DNA of 64,000 nucleotides. Origin: Bradyrhizobium sp. sGM-13 (lineage in GTDB: Bacteria; Pseudomonadota; Alphaproteobacteria; Rhizobiales; Xanthobacteraceae). The notes beneath the pieces were generated by a model, which had not been told where the DNA came from, searched no databases, and saw only the letters and a program-made list of their open reading frames with translations. Within the stretch, counting starts at the first letter, position 1, and each line of letters begins with the position of its first letter. The translations under genes were made by a program, and so were the position numbers. This document shows positions 51,122 through 58,576 of the stretch, one piece after another. The stretch covers positions 62,001-126,000 of the forward strand of contig NZ_JAGWDK010000021.1 of assembly GCF_018398875.1 (NCBI RefSeq), written 5' to 3'.

Positions 51122-51835
51122 ATGAAGAAGATACTGCTCGGGGCTGCCGCGCTGGCCGTGATGGCGGCTCCAGCCTTTGCGGCCGACATGCCGCCCCGGC
51201 CGTACACAAAGGCGCCTGCCTATACGGCGCCTCAAGTCGTCTATAACTGGACCGGATTCTATATCGGCGGCCATGCCGGTGGCGCCTTCGCGGGTGACAA
51301 CTCCCTGCAGGGTAGCGACGTCCGCTTCCTCGGCGGCGTGCAGGGTGGCTTCGACTACCAGTTCGCGCCGAACTGGGTGCTGGGCGCCGAAGCTCAGTAT
51401 AGCTGGCTGCCCAGCAACAATAATAACGGCGTGCTGTTTCCGGGCGGGACGCTCGTGACCTCCAACACCGATCAGATCGGCTCGGTGACCGGCCGGCTCG
51501 GCTACACCTGGGGTCCGGCGCTGCTCTACGCCAAGGGCGGTTACGCCTGGCGTGACGGCAATAATCTCGGCATATCGGTGGCCGGGGTGCCCACTGGCTT
51601 CACCACCAACGGCAACCACCAGGACGGTTACACCGTGGGCGGCGGCCTCGAATACATGTTCGCCCCGAACTGGTCGGCCAAGGCCGAGTACCAGTATTAC
51701 AATTTCGGCGACACGACCTTCACGTCAGGTCCTGCCGATATCACCGGCCGCACCTTCCGCAACGACGAGCATACGGCCAAGGTGGGCGTGAACTACCGGT
51801 TCGGCTGGGGTGGTCCCGCTGCTCCCAAATATTGA
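51122..51835 (+). CDS. Outer-membrane beta-barrel protein (Omp25/RopB-like)
   Basis: A 237-aa protein. Signal peptide MKKILLGAAALAVMAAPAFA, then a short linker and an eight-strand-type barrel with alternating aromatic/polar strands (YNWTGFYIGGHAGGAFAGDN, FAPNWVLGAEAQYSWLPSNN, FAPNWSAKAEYQYYNFGDTT) ending in VNYRFGWGG. This is the usual small porin/OmpA-like barrel of Rhizobiales, which helps keep envelope integrity and is a common surface antigen. ATG 51122 has GGGGAAAT before it; a T-rich terminator follows. Confidence 0.92.
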   Translation: MKKILLGAAALAVMAAPAFAADMPPRPYTKAPAYTAPQVVYNWTGFYIGGHAGGAFAGDNSLQGSDVRFLGGVQGGFDYQFAPNWVLGAEAQYSWLPSNNNNGVLFPGGTLVTSNTDQIGSVTGRLGYTWGPALLYAKGGYAWRDGNNLGISVAGVPTGFTTNGNHQDGYTVGGGLEYMFAPNWSAKAEYQYYNFGDTTFTSGPADITGRTFRNDEHTAKVGVNYRFGWGGPAAPKY

Positions 51836-51860
51836 TACCGACTTTGGTATCGAGGCACGC

Positions 51861-51887
51861 AAGGGCCGGCTTCACGCCGGCCTTTTT
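51861..51887 (+). terminator. Intrinsic terminator after the OMP gene
   Basis: GGCCGGC/GCCGGCC stem with TTCAC loop, followed by five T. It lies 28 bp after the OMP stop codon. Confidence 0.88.
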
Positions 51888-52015
51888 GCTTGGCGGATGT
51901 CGAGGCGAGCGCGCGCCGGTAATTTTTTGGCAGGCGCGAAAAAAATTTCGCGCTGCATGCAACTTTTCGTCACGATCCGATATTATGGTTCCGGCCGGCT
52001 GGTGGGACGACGAAC

Positions 52016-52255
52016 ATGCGTGCTTTTGCGTTAGGGCTGATCTTTTCCGCAGCGGCGTTTCCGTGCCTTGCTCAAACTGTCCTGAAATCCGAACCGCTTA
52101 TCCTTGCTCCCTATGAAGTCGCTTTCGTGCAGGATCCCTCGTGCGGAGCCGGCAAGGTGCGCAAGGTAACCGGTGCGATCAGGGGACTGCAGCGGCGCAA
52201 GGCCTGTGTCACCCTTGTTTCGGAACAGGCATCGCTGGTCTCGGCGACGCCGTAG
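52016..52255 (+). CDS. Small exported protein (DUF6719-like)
   Basis: A 79-aa protein with a signal peptide (MRAFALGLIFSAAAFPCLAQ). The mature part (LKSEPLILAPYEVAFVQDPS CGAGKV-type block and GLQRRKACV) resembles DUF6719 proteins of Bradyrhizobium, which are small periplasmic proteins of unknown function. Two mature Cys residues may pair. The promoter area contains a GCGCGAAA/TTTCGCGC hairpin at 51934-51953. Confidence 0.7.
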   Translation: MRAFALGLIFSAAAFPCLAQTVLKSEPLILAPYEVAFVQDPSCGAGKVRKVTGAIRGLQRRKACVTLVSEQASLVSATP

Positions 52256-52284
52256 GATTCGACTTTCCGTCTTGGATATCGTCC

Positions 52285-52340
52285 CGGCGAATGAGACCCA
52301 TTCGCCGAGACCTGTCGTGTGTCGGCCGCTAGCGGCCGAC
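52285..52340. terminator. Two back-to-back hairpins between convergent genes
   Basis: CGGCGAATG/CATTCGCCG (52285-52307, 5-nt loop) and GTCGGCCG/CGGCCGAC (52321-52340, 4-nt loop; the 20 bases are a perfect palindrome). They lie between the plus-strand gene ending at 52255 and the minus-strand gene ending at 52342, so they probably end both transcripts. Confidence 0.65.
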
Positions 52341-52341
52341 C

Positions 52342-52596
52342 TTACGACGCTAGCTGCAATTCCGTCTGCGCGTCGCGCTCGGCGTCGGCCTTGTTGCGGG
52401 CGGGGTCTTCGTGCGGCTCAAGCTGGCAGGGCTTGATCTCGTAGTCATGGTCCAGCACCGGACGGGGACCCTTGTTGTCTCGCCCGGAGATGACGTCGAC
52501 GACCAGACCGCTCTTCTGGGCGATCTTCCAGACGTCGGCTGCGGTTGGATAGGCCTTGCTCAGCTTGGCATCCTTTGAGAACAGCGCGTAGGGCAT
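52342..52596 (-). CDS. Small conserved cytoplasmic protein
   Basis: An 84-aa protein that begins MPYALFSKDAKLSKAYPTAA and has GLVVDVISGRDNKGPRPVLD in the middle with an acidic tail. GGAG sits 7 nt before ATG 52596, so this start is preferred over the longer frame to 52689. Proteins with this opening are common short conserved hypotheticals in Bradyrhizobium. There is no signal peptide or domain I can name. Confidence 0.75.
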   Translation of the reverse strand: MPYALFSKDAKLSKAYPTAADVWKIAQKSGLVVDVISGRDNKGPRPVLDHDYEIKPCQLEPHEDPARNKADAERDAQTELQLAS

Positions 52597-52802
52597 TGTT
52601 AGCTCCGGTAAAACGGTCAACGCGGAAGCGGGGGCCGGGTTTCCGGCTTGGCTGCCATGCGGCCATTCCACAGGCTGTTTCGGGAGCAAATTGGCTCGTT
52701 TCGGCCCATTTTCGTGGAGTCTCTGAGTCTTTAACGAGCCGTAAATTCCCGAAAAAAGAATCCCCGAGACTCAATCGCCAGAATCGCCGGATGTTTTCGG
52801 CC

Positions 52803-52910
52803 ATGAGAACGAGCCTCCAGACCTCCTGCGAGCGTGTCCAACTCACGCTGACCGTGTGCCTGCTGGCTGCCTGCGCCGCCAACATGGCGCTGGTCTATGC
52901 CTGGCTCTGA
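52803..52910 (+). CDS. Possible 35-aa membrane peptide
   Basis: ATG 52803 to TGA 52908-52910. Residues 12-34 are hydrophobic (VQLTLTVCLLAACAANMALV). It could be a small membrane protein between two minus-strand genes. Length and lack of an RBS keep confidence low. Confidence 0.3.
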   Translation: MRTSLQTSCERVQLTLTVCLLAACAANMALVYAWL

Positions 52911-52959
52911 GATCGAGACGATCGACCGATTCCCACACAGGATGACAACATGGAGGTTC

Positions 52960-53114
52960 GTGTCCCGGACGCGATGCGTCACGAAGTGACGCTTCGCGGG
53001 ACCCATCGCAGACTGGATCCGGATCAGCAGCGCACCACAGAGCCTGTGCTCGGGCCGCGCGGAGCGCGGACCCGAGTGCAAGTGCGGCGCGCTGCGCAGT
53101 ATCCGGGGACCGGG
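52960..53114. repeat. Intergenic palindromic repeat, family A copy 3
   Basis: It begins GTGTCCCGGACGCGATGCGT and ends GCGCAGTATCCGGGGAC. An inner GCGGGACCCATCGC matches copy 2. A CTCGGGCCGCGCGGAGCGCG hairpin lies near its centre. Confidence 0.7.
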
Positions 53115-53125
53115 TCAGGCGCGGG

Positions 53126-53554
53126 CTACTTCGCCGGCGGCTCGCCTTCGCGGAGCGCAGCGTGCACCTTTGCCATGGTCGCGGTGCAATAGGCCTCGCG
53201 CTCGCGGTTGAACCGCTCCTGATGGGCACGGAAATTCGCGACCCGCGCCTTGATCTCGGACTGGATCTCGTCCCGCAGATCAGGACGCGCGAGAGGGGCC
53301 AGCCTCGCTATTTCCCTCGACGCTTCCTTTGGCGCCTGGGCAATAGGCATCTTCTCCGCCAGCAGGGCTTGGATGTCAGAAGCCTGGATGTCAGAAAGCG
53401 GCGCTGCCGCACGGATGGGCTCGGATGCCTGGACGGAGAGGACGGTGACCGACGTCGTGACCTTCTTCTCGGCCTCCGGCGGCTTGCCGGTCACCGATTG
53501 AACAAACGCCATCGTCTGCGCGATCAGGAGATCGCGTTCCCTCATCCATTTCAT
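53126..53554 (-). CDS. Conserved hypothetical protein with helical C-terminal region
   Basis: A 142-aa protein. The first 45 residues include MKWMRERDLLIAQTMAFVQS and a polar stretch; a small internal duplication SDIQASDIQA lies near 54-63; the last 60 residues are charged and helical (DEIQSEIKARVANFRAHQER). ATG 53554 has GAGGTG before it. I see no catalytic or DNA-binding motif. Function unknown; coding use looks normal. Confidence 0.65.
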   Translation of the reverse strand: MKWMRERDLLIAQTMAFVQSVTGKPPEAEKKVTTSVTVLSVQASEPIRAAAPLSDIQASDIQALLAEKMPIAQAPKEASREIARLAPLARPDLRDEIQSEIKARVANFRAHQERFNREREAYCTATMAKVHAALREGEPPAK

Positions 53555-53748
53555 GAGACACCTCGGGCCAAGTCATTCCACCAAACGGCTTTTGTGGAAT
53601 CAAGCGGGCGGGGAGCTCGCTGGGGATAACTGCCGCTCTTTTGCGCGCGAGGTGACAAAACGGTGACAGTTCGTGACTGCCAACGCGCACATGGCGCGGG
53701 GCGCATCGGGTATGGTATTCGCAACCGTGGTCGCGCGAAGCGGAGCGC

Positions 53749-53997
53749 CTAGCGTTCGCGGGGATTGGTGTTCGGGACAAAGGGCGCGCCGATCATGCGC
53801 ACCGGCGGCTGGTCGCCGACATGGATGATCCGCTGGTCGGCTGCTGGCGAACGCTCGACGCCAGCGGTTGTCCGGTGCGCGAACCGGACCGGCTTGTCGT
53901 CGAACCCAAGCAGCGTAGCGCCACCTGCAATCGCCACGCTGAAACACGCGACGATCGCGAGCAGCACCATGTTGCAGTTTTCTTCGCGAATTCTCAT
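53749..53997 (-). CDS. Small membrane-anchored protein
   Basis: An 82-aa protein (ATG 53997; ATG 53970 is also possible). Residues about 10-32 form one membrane helix (MVLLAIVACFSVAIAGGATL), followed by a polar C-terminal region with a short Pro-rich end. Probably an inner-membrane protein with a periplasmic tail. Function not recognised. Confidence 0.55.
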   Translation of the reverse strand: MRIREENCNMVLLAIVACFSVAIAGGATLLGFDDKPVRFAHRTTAGVERSPAADQRIIHVGDQPPVRMIGAPFVPNTNPRER

Positions 53998-54373
53998 GCC
54001 GGGAGAACGCGAGAGGTGGGGGTTGGTTTCCCGATCAGTCTGAGAGTGAGTGTCCGATCCCACAACCGCAGGTAGCGCATCGGCCAGGACGTTGAACTAC
54101 TATCTCGTCCAGGCCAGAAGCCGCGCTGATAACGGGCCAAGTGGTGCATTCAGCACCGTAGAACTAAGGGAATCGCCTAAAAAAACAGCACGTTGCTCCA
54201 TAGTGGTCCAACAAGCACTTTCCACTAGTTTCGCCCGGTGCAATACATTTTCCGAGATGCCTCTCAGGCGATGGCCCTACAGCCCGGCTATTGAAGCTGG
54301 GAGCCGTTCGGTGGGCTAACCGTATCTGCGGCATGGGACGTTTGGAGGGCTTGCAGGATGTCGACCTCACGAT

Positions 54374-54400
54374 TTAAGTTACGGTCTATAACTAATTTAA
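54374..54400. promoter_or_regulatory. AT-rich inverted half-sites before the hydrolase gene
   Basis: TTAAGTTA at 54374-54381 faces TAACTAATTTAA (54389-54400). The element TTAAGTTA recurs (inverted, TAACTTAA) at 56116-56123 in front of the MarR gene. This points to a shared operator, possibly for MarR. Confidence 0.4.
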
Positions 54401-54430
54401 TCAGTTGAGGTGCACAGGTTTGCTTCCGGC

Positions 54431-55537
54431 ATGAAAATTCATTTTGGTCCGGCGGGTTGGGTTCAATGGCCAGACAGCGAAGAGTTCTCAATCGAGTTCG
54501 TGAGGCTGCTCGGCCTGGCTCAGGAGGGGGGCTCGCTGATCTCGGAATGCTTCCTTGTCGCAAGTCGGATTGACCCAAAGGATGGCGGCGATTCCTGGTA
54601 CCGGGAATGGCTGAGGATGGCTGATATCAGCAACGAACGCGCCAACGCTGCCTTCCAGCGTGGTCACGTGCTGACCGCGCAAAGCAACTGGCTCCGTGCC
54701 ATCAATTACTATCAGGCATCAGCGTTCGATTTCGACGCTGCCGACAAGAAACAGCAAGGCGTGCTCAGAACCATGCGGGCCTGCGCCCGCCGCTACATTG
54801 CGCATCTCACTCCCGCCGGCGAGGTCGTCGAGATTCCCTGGCAGGAAGATTATCCGCTGGAAGGCTACTTTTTACCAGCCCCAGGCGCTTCGCATCGAAC
54901 GCCTGTCGTGGTGTGCATGGGCGATCCCGGACATCGGAAGGAAGAATATCTCTTCAAGGTGGCGCGCTACGCCCGCGACAGGGGATTGTCGCTGCTGGCC
55001 GTGGATCTCCTTGGATCCGGCACCGGCGCCAAATTCGATGAGGTGGTGGGCCGTCCCGATCTCGAAATGTCGGTAAGCCACGTGATGGATTACCTCACGA
55101 CGAGGGACGACATCGACGAACACAGGGTGGCAGTTCTCGGCGACGGTTCGGGATCGTCCTTTGTGGCGCGCGGCGTCGCTCTCGACAATCGTTTCGCCGC
55201 CGCGGTTTGTGACGGCGGAATCTGGGATATGCACGAGCGCGCCTTCTTGATGGACCGCCTCTCGCTGGGTTGCGCATGTAACGGAAGCGAAGGCGGCTGG
55301 CCGCAGCGAAAATTTCGCTGCCCGGTCCTGATCACCATGGGTGAGCAGGGCTGGCTCGAAAGTAACCAGGTGACCGGTCTGTTCGAACGACTCAAGACCA
55401 GCCAGCCCGACATTTCGCTAAAAATTTTCGACAGCTCCGAAACTGCTGCCGCGCATGGGCATCGCGATAATCCCACGCTCGCCAACGAGTTCATTTTTGA
55501 TTGGATGGCCGATCGCCTTGAGTCGGTACCGGCCTAG
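54431..55537 (+). CDS. Alpha/beta hydrolase with N-terminal helical domain (2,6-dihydropseudooxynicotine hydrolase-like)
   Basis: A 368-aa enzyme. The N-terminal ~130 residues are helical (AQSNWLRAINYYQASAFDFD). The hydrolase core begins near 140 (EGYFLPA..., VVVCMGDPGHRKEEYLFKVA). The nucleophile elbow region reads GDGSGSS (237-243; Ser240), an atypical variant. His is in AAAHGHRDNP near the C-terminus. Layout and order match the FrsA/DHPON hydrolase group, which splits carbon-carbon or ester bonds of aromatic side chains. ATG 54431 is the start chosen from two options. A MarR gene converges on it 19 bp away; the shared AT-rich half-site suggests MarR control. Confidence 0.8.
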   Translation: MKIHFGPAGWVQWPDSEEFSIEFVRLLGLAQEGGSLISECFLVASRIDPKDGGDSWYREWLRMADISNERANAAFQRGHVLTAQSNWLRAINYYQASAFDFDAADKKQQGVLRTMRACARRYIAHLTPAGEVVEIPWQEDYPLEGYFLPAPGASHRTPVVVCMGDPGHRKEEYLFKVARYARDRGLSLLAVDLLGSGTGAKFDEVVGRPDLEMSVSHVMDYLTTRDDIDEHRVAVLGDGSGSSFVARGVALDNRFAAAVCDGGIWDMHERAFLMDRLSLGCACNGSEGGWPQRKFRCPVLITMGEQGWLESNQVTGLFERLKTSQPDISLKIFDSSETAAAHGHRDNPTLANEFIFDWMADRLESVPA

Positions 55538-55556
55538 CTCGTTACCGTCGGAGAGG

Positions 55557-56087
55557 TCAGATACCCATCGCTATCTTCAGGCTCGCCTTCTCAAGACGGC
55601 CCTTCAGGGTCGCGAGTTTGCCGGTGAGATCCCTGAGCTCACGGTCGCTGAATTCCGCGAAGACGAAATTGTTGAGCGCCTGCTGCTCAGAGGCCAGGTT
55701 TGCAATCTGCTTATAAGTCTTGTCCGTCAAGGACATCTGCACGACTCTTGCATCGTCTGCCGATGTCCTCCGGCGCATGAAACCCTTTTTCTCCAGCATT
55801 TTCGACTGAGTCGTGACGAACGACGGGTCCACGTGAAGCATCTTTGAGACGACCTTCACTGGGACGCCCTCACCTTGATCCAGATCGGCCAGAGCCATCA
55901 GGATCATCCACTGCGGGCCGCTGATGCCGAGGGCTTTTGCCCAGAAGTAACGGATCTCCTGGAGGTGCACGTTGATGGCGGCGATCTCCCAGGCGAGTTG
56001 CCGGGCGATGTCCTGATTCGTGCCGCCGAACTCACTTGATCCACCGCGGCTCGACGAGTCCGATCCCTTGCGGAGTTCCTGCGCCAT
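55557..56087 (-). CDS. MarR family transcriptional regulator
   Basis: A 176-aa regulator. The winged-helix domain (about residues 40-145) has the family order: ISGPQWMILMALADLDQGEG, VKVVSKMLHVDPSFVTTQSK MLEKKG-type recognition helix and wing, then RRRTSADDARVVQMSLT. MarR proteins repress until a ligand binds. It converges with the hydrolase gene and has AT-rich half-sites upstream. Likely local control of the hydrolase and itself, by analogy with other MarR-enzyme pairs. Confidence 0.9.
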   Translation of the reverse strand: MAQELRKGSDSSSRGGSSEFGGTNQDIARQLAWEIAAINVHLQEIRYFWAKALGISGPQWMILMALADLDQGEGVPVKVVSKMLHVDPSFVTTQSKMLEKKGFMRRRTSADDARVVQMSLTDKTYKQIANLASEQQALNNFVFAEFSDRELRDLTGKLATLKGRLEKASLKIAMGI

Positions 56088-56107
56088 GGTTTCTCTCGTC
56101 TGATGCA

Positions 56108-56130
56108 GCGTTCACTAACTTAACCGATTT
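56108..56130. promoter_or_regulatory. AT-rich operator candidate upstream of the marR gene
   Basis: TAACTTAA (56116-56123) lies within CACTAACTTAACCGATTTAC, about 30 bp before the MarR start. Its complement TTAAGTTA also occurs at 54374-54381 before the hydrolase gene. Confidence 0.4.
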
Positions 56131-56471
56131 ACCTAACAAAATCATCCGAATGGACGCCTTTCTGGCGGTTCCCCGAACACGATTTTGCGAGCACTCGGTG
56201 TTGCTACGGCGACACAGTCGAACAGGATAGAGATAGCTGAGTTCATAAACTATTTTGATTACGTAAGTTGCGCATGCATAGTTCTGAAGACGGCCGAGGG
56301 GGGTCCTGGGTCGTTCCGTTGCAGGTGGTTCGCTTAAGTCCCTCGCGTTCATGCGGGTGTGTCCGAAGACGCGAAACGACTGAGCGGTTTTTCAAAGGCG
56401 AGGGCGGATCTTTCCTGGGGGAACAGCCACAGGTCCGTCCTCGTCCTGGCAGAGCAACTTGGAGGTTTAAC

Positions 56472-58070
56472 ATGACTATGATCAAGAGCCTTGTTCTCGG
56501 CTCAGCGGCGGGTCTCATCGCCGTTAGCGGAGCACAGGCCGCCGATCTTCCCGTCAAGGCCAAAGCGGTCGAATACGTGAAGATCTGCTCCCTGTACGGC
56601 GCTGGCTTCTACTACATCCCCGGCACCGACACCTGCATGAAGATTGGTGGTTATCTGCGCGTTGACACCACGTTCAACGGCGGCATCTACGGCTCGCCGG
56701 CATGGAACGGCGATATCGGTCAGGGCAACCGCTACGCCAATTACTTCGCGGCCCGCTCGCGTTTGGCGCTGACGGTTGATACCCGTACCGCCACTGAATA
56801 TGGCGTTGTCCGCACCTTCGGTCAGGCCAACGTCCAGTTCAGCACGCTCGGCAACACCACCTTCAATCCGAACTCGCTGGCGACTAACCTGGGCAACAAC
56901 ACGAACCTGCTTGACTCCGCGGGCGCCGGCTATGTCGCGGTCGACCAGATCTTCCTGCAGTTCGCGGGCTTCACCTTCGGTAAGTCGGTTTCGGCCTTTG
57001 CGTCGCCCTGGAACGGCTATCCGGGCAACAACAACTCGAACCTGATCGGCGGTCCGGACTATGTGACCGGCGTCAACAACATCCAGTACACCGCTCAGTT
57101 CGGTAACGGCGTGTCGGGCACCATCGGTCTGGACGAACCGACCGTGTACAGCCGCACGGGCATCGGATATCTTGCAACCTTCCCGGCCGTCGCTGCCACT
57201 CCGACGGCACTCGCAGTCAATCCGGCCAGTTCGGTCTCGACGCTCGGCATTGCGCCGAACGCCTATGGCGGCGTGCATGCGCCCGACATTGTCGGCAATA
57301 TCCGGGTCGACCAGGCTTGGGGTCTGTTCCAGATTGGCGGTTTGGCGCATCTCGTGAACGCTTCGTACAACGTGCTGACATCGGCGGGCTTGCCGACTTC
57401 GGCATCTGAACTGAGCGGTCACCCCGAAAGCAAGTGGGGCGGTGCGGTGATGGCTGCGTTGCAGATCAAGAACCTGCCGACCGGCGCTGGCGACGACTTC
57501 AAGATCGACGCTACCTACGCTAAGGGCGCCACCAAGTCAGTGATCTCCACGAGTGGCGCTTCGCCGAGCTTTGCGATGTTCGGTGATACCAGCCGTGCGG
57601 GAGCCTATCAGAGCTACGGCTTTGGCTACACCAGTGACGGCGTATACGTCCCGGGTGGCGATATCCAGCTTACGGATGCCTGGGGCGTCCGTGGTGCGTT
57701 CAACCACAACTGGGATCCATACTGGTCGACCAGCCTCTGGGGTAGCTACGCCCAGGTTCGCTACAATGGTACAGCGACTGCGAATTACTGTGCGGCCTTT
57801 GCAGCCCCTGTGACGGGCCGCAGCTTCAGTGGCGACTTCACCTGCAACCCGGACTTCGATGTTGCGATGGTGGGTGCGGTCACCCGCTGGACTCCCGTCA
57901 GGAACCTGACGTTCTCGGCTGAAGTCGGTGCGTTCTTCCTCGACCAGAAGATGACGGGTGCGATCACGGCACAAGCTCCGGGCGCGACCAGCCCGAAGCC
58001 GAACACGACCTACGAGTTCCGGGACCAGAGCACTGTGTTCCTGAACATTCGCGCTCAGCGCAACTTCTGA
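56472..58070 (+). CDS. Porin (Porin_2 family)
   Basis: A 532-aa outer-membrane porin. Signal peptide MTMIKSLVLGSAAGLIAVSG ends near AQA, and the mature protein begins ADLPVKAKAVEYVKICSLYG, the usual start of alphaproteobacterial porins. YYIPGTDTCMKIGGYLRVDT follows, then 16-strand barrel repeats and a C-terminal strand ending QRNF with terminal Phe. It forms a trimeric diffusion channel for small hydrophilic solutes. ATG 56472 has a GGAGG sequence. The leader is about 200 nt long and it is followed by an intrinsic terminator. Porin genes are common in several copies in Bradyrhizobium. Confidence 0.95.
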   Translation: MTMIKSLVLGSAAGLIAVSGAQAADLPVKAKAVEYVKICSLYGAGFYYIPGTDTCMKIGGYLRVDTTFNGGIYGSPAWNGDIGQGNRYANYFAARSRLALTVDTRTATEYGVVRTFGQANVQFSTLGNTTFNPNSLATNLGNNTNLLDSAGAGYVAVDQIFLQFAGFTFGKSVSAFASPWNGYPGNNNSNLIGGPDYVTGVNNIQYTAQFGNGVSGTIGLDEPTVYSRTGIGYLATFPAVAATPTALAVNPASSVSTLGIAPNAYGGVHAPDIVGNIRVDQAWGLFQIGGLAHLVNASYNVLTSAGLPTSASELSGHPESKWGGAVMAALQIKNLPTGAGDDFKIDATYAKGATKSVISTSGASPSFAMFGDTSRAGAYQSYGFGYTSDGVYVPGGDIQLTDAWGVRGAFNHNWDPYWSTSLWGSYAQVRYNGTATANYCAAFAAPVTGRSFSGDFTCNPDFDVAMVGAVTRWTPVRNLTFSAEVGAFFLDQKMTGAITAQAPGATSPKPNTTYEFRDQSTVFLNIRAQRNF

Positions 58071-58094
58071 TCCCGAACTGAACTATCGCAATAA

Positions 58095-58129
58095 CCCCCG
58101 GCAGTTTCACTGCCGGGGGGTCTCTTTTT
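58095..58129 (+). terminator. Intrinsic terminator after the porin gene
   Basis: CCCCCGGCAG/CTGCCGGGGG, a 10-bp perfect stem with a 5-nt loop, followed by GTCTCTTTTT. It is 25 bp after the porin stop. Confidence 0.92.
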
Positions 58130-58210
58130 GTAGAGCTCAGCCAGGACGCTGTTCTCAAACTTCAGCCAAATACTCGAAACATTCTTGAGAAGAAACCTGC
58201 TGGCGCAGAA

Positions 58211-58402
58211 GTGGCGCGCAAGCTTACTGAAGCGCTCAAAGACTCGGAAGTGCGTCCCGTCATCAGAATGTTCGCGGGATCTCCGTCGCCGTTTGAACCC
58301 TGCATCGAGCGTCGAGCCTTCAGCGAAGACTTGTCGCCCCGCACACCATCGAAGCCTGAGCAAAGCGTCTCCGCCGGAGCGCGCGTCAATGTGTGTAACT
58401 AA
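58211..58402 (+). CDS. Short protein-like ORF, possibly a gene remnant
   Basis: From GTG 58211 the 63-codon frame reads MARKLTEALKDSEVRPVIRM, then a Ser/Pro-rich end. The same frame is open upstream through the porin terminator region (ELSQDAVLKLQP) without a start codon or RBS. It may be the 3' end of a decayed gene. Low confidence. Confidence 0.22.
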   Translation: MARKLTEALKDSEVRPVIRMFAGSPSPFEPCIERRAFSEDLSPRTPSKPEQSVSAGARVNVCN

Positions 58403-58410
58403 AATATATG

Positions 58411-58440
58411 TTGTAATAACCTGAGTAACTCATGTATCAT
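58411..58440 (+). promoter_or_regulatory. Putative sigma-70-type promoter
   Basis: TTGTAA (58411-58416), 18-bp spacer, TATCAT (58435-58440). It lies upstream of a short ORF and a hairpin terminator, and about 135 bp before the antidote-type HTH gene. Confidence 0.45.
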
Positions 58441-58476
58441 TCTAAGGCGTAGTCGCCAAATAGGTTGGCGGCTCTC

Positions 58477-58569
58477 ATGGAGAAGCGCACCAGCATCTTC
58501 AGAAATACCTCCGAAACCTCTGACCATGCCCGGTCAGAGGTTTTTCGGCCTCTAGCAGGCTATTTCTGA
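58477..58569 (+). CDS. Possible 30-aa leader peptide overlapping the terminator hairpin
   Basis: ATG 58477 to TGA 58567-58569 encodes MEKRTSIFRNTSETSDHARS and a short tail. The hairpin at 58514-58543 lies inside this ORF, and the next gene begins 7 bp after its stop. The layout is compatible with translation-dependent attenuation. It may also be chance. Confidence 0.35.
   Translation: MEKRTSIFRNTSETSDHARSEVFRPLAGYF
58514..58545 (+). terminator. Perfect 12-bp intrinsic terminator or attenuator
   Basis: AAACCTCTGACC and GGTCAGAGGTTT with a 6-nt loop, running directly into two more T. The preceding region has a promoter but no proven gene, so it marks an sRNA of about 100 nt or an attenuator in front of the HTH gene. 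Confidence 0.85.
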
Positions 58570-58576
58570 TTCGCCG

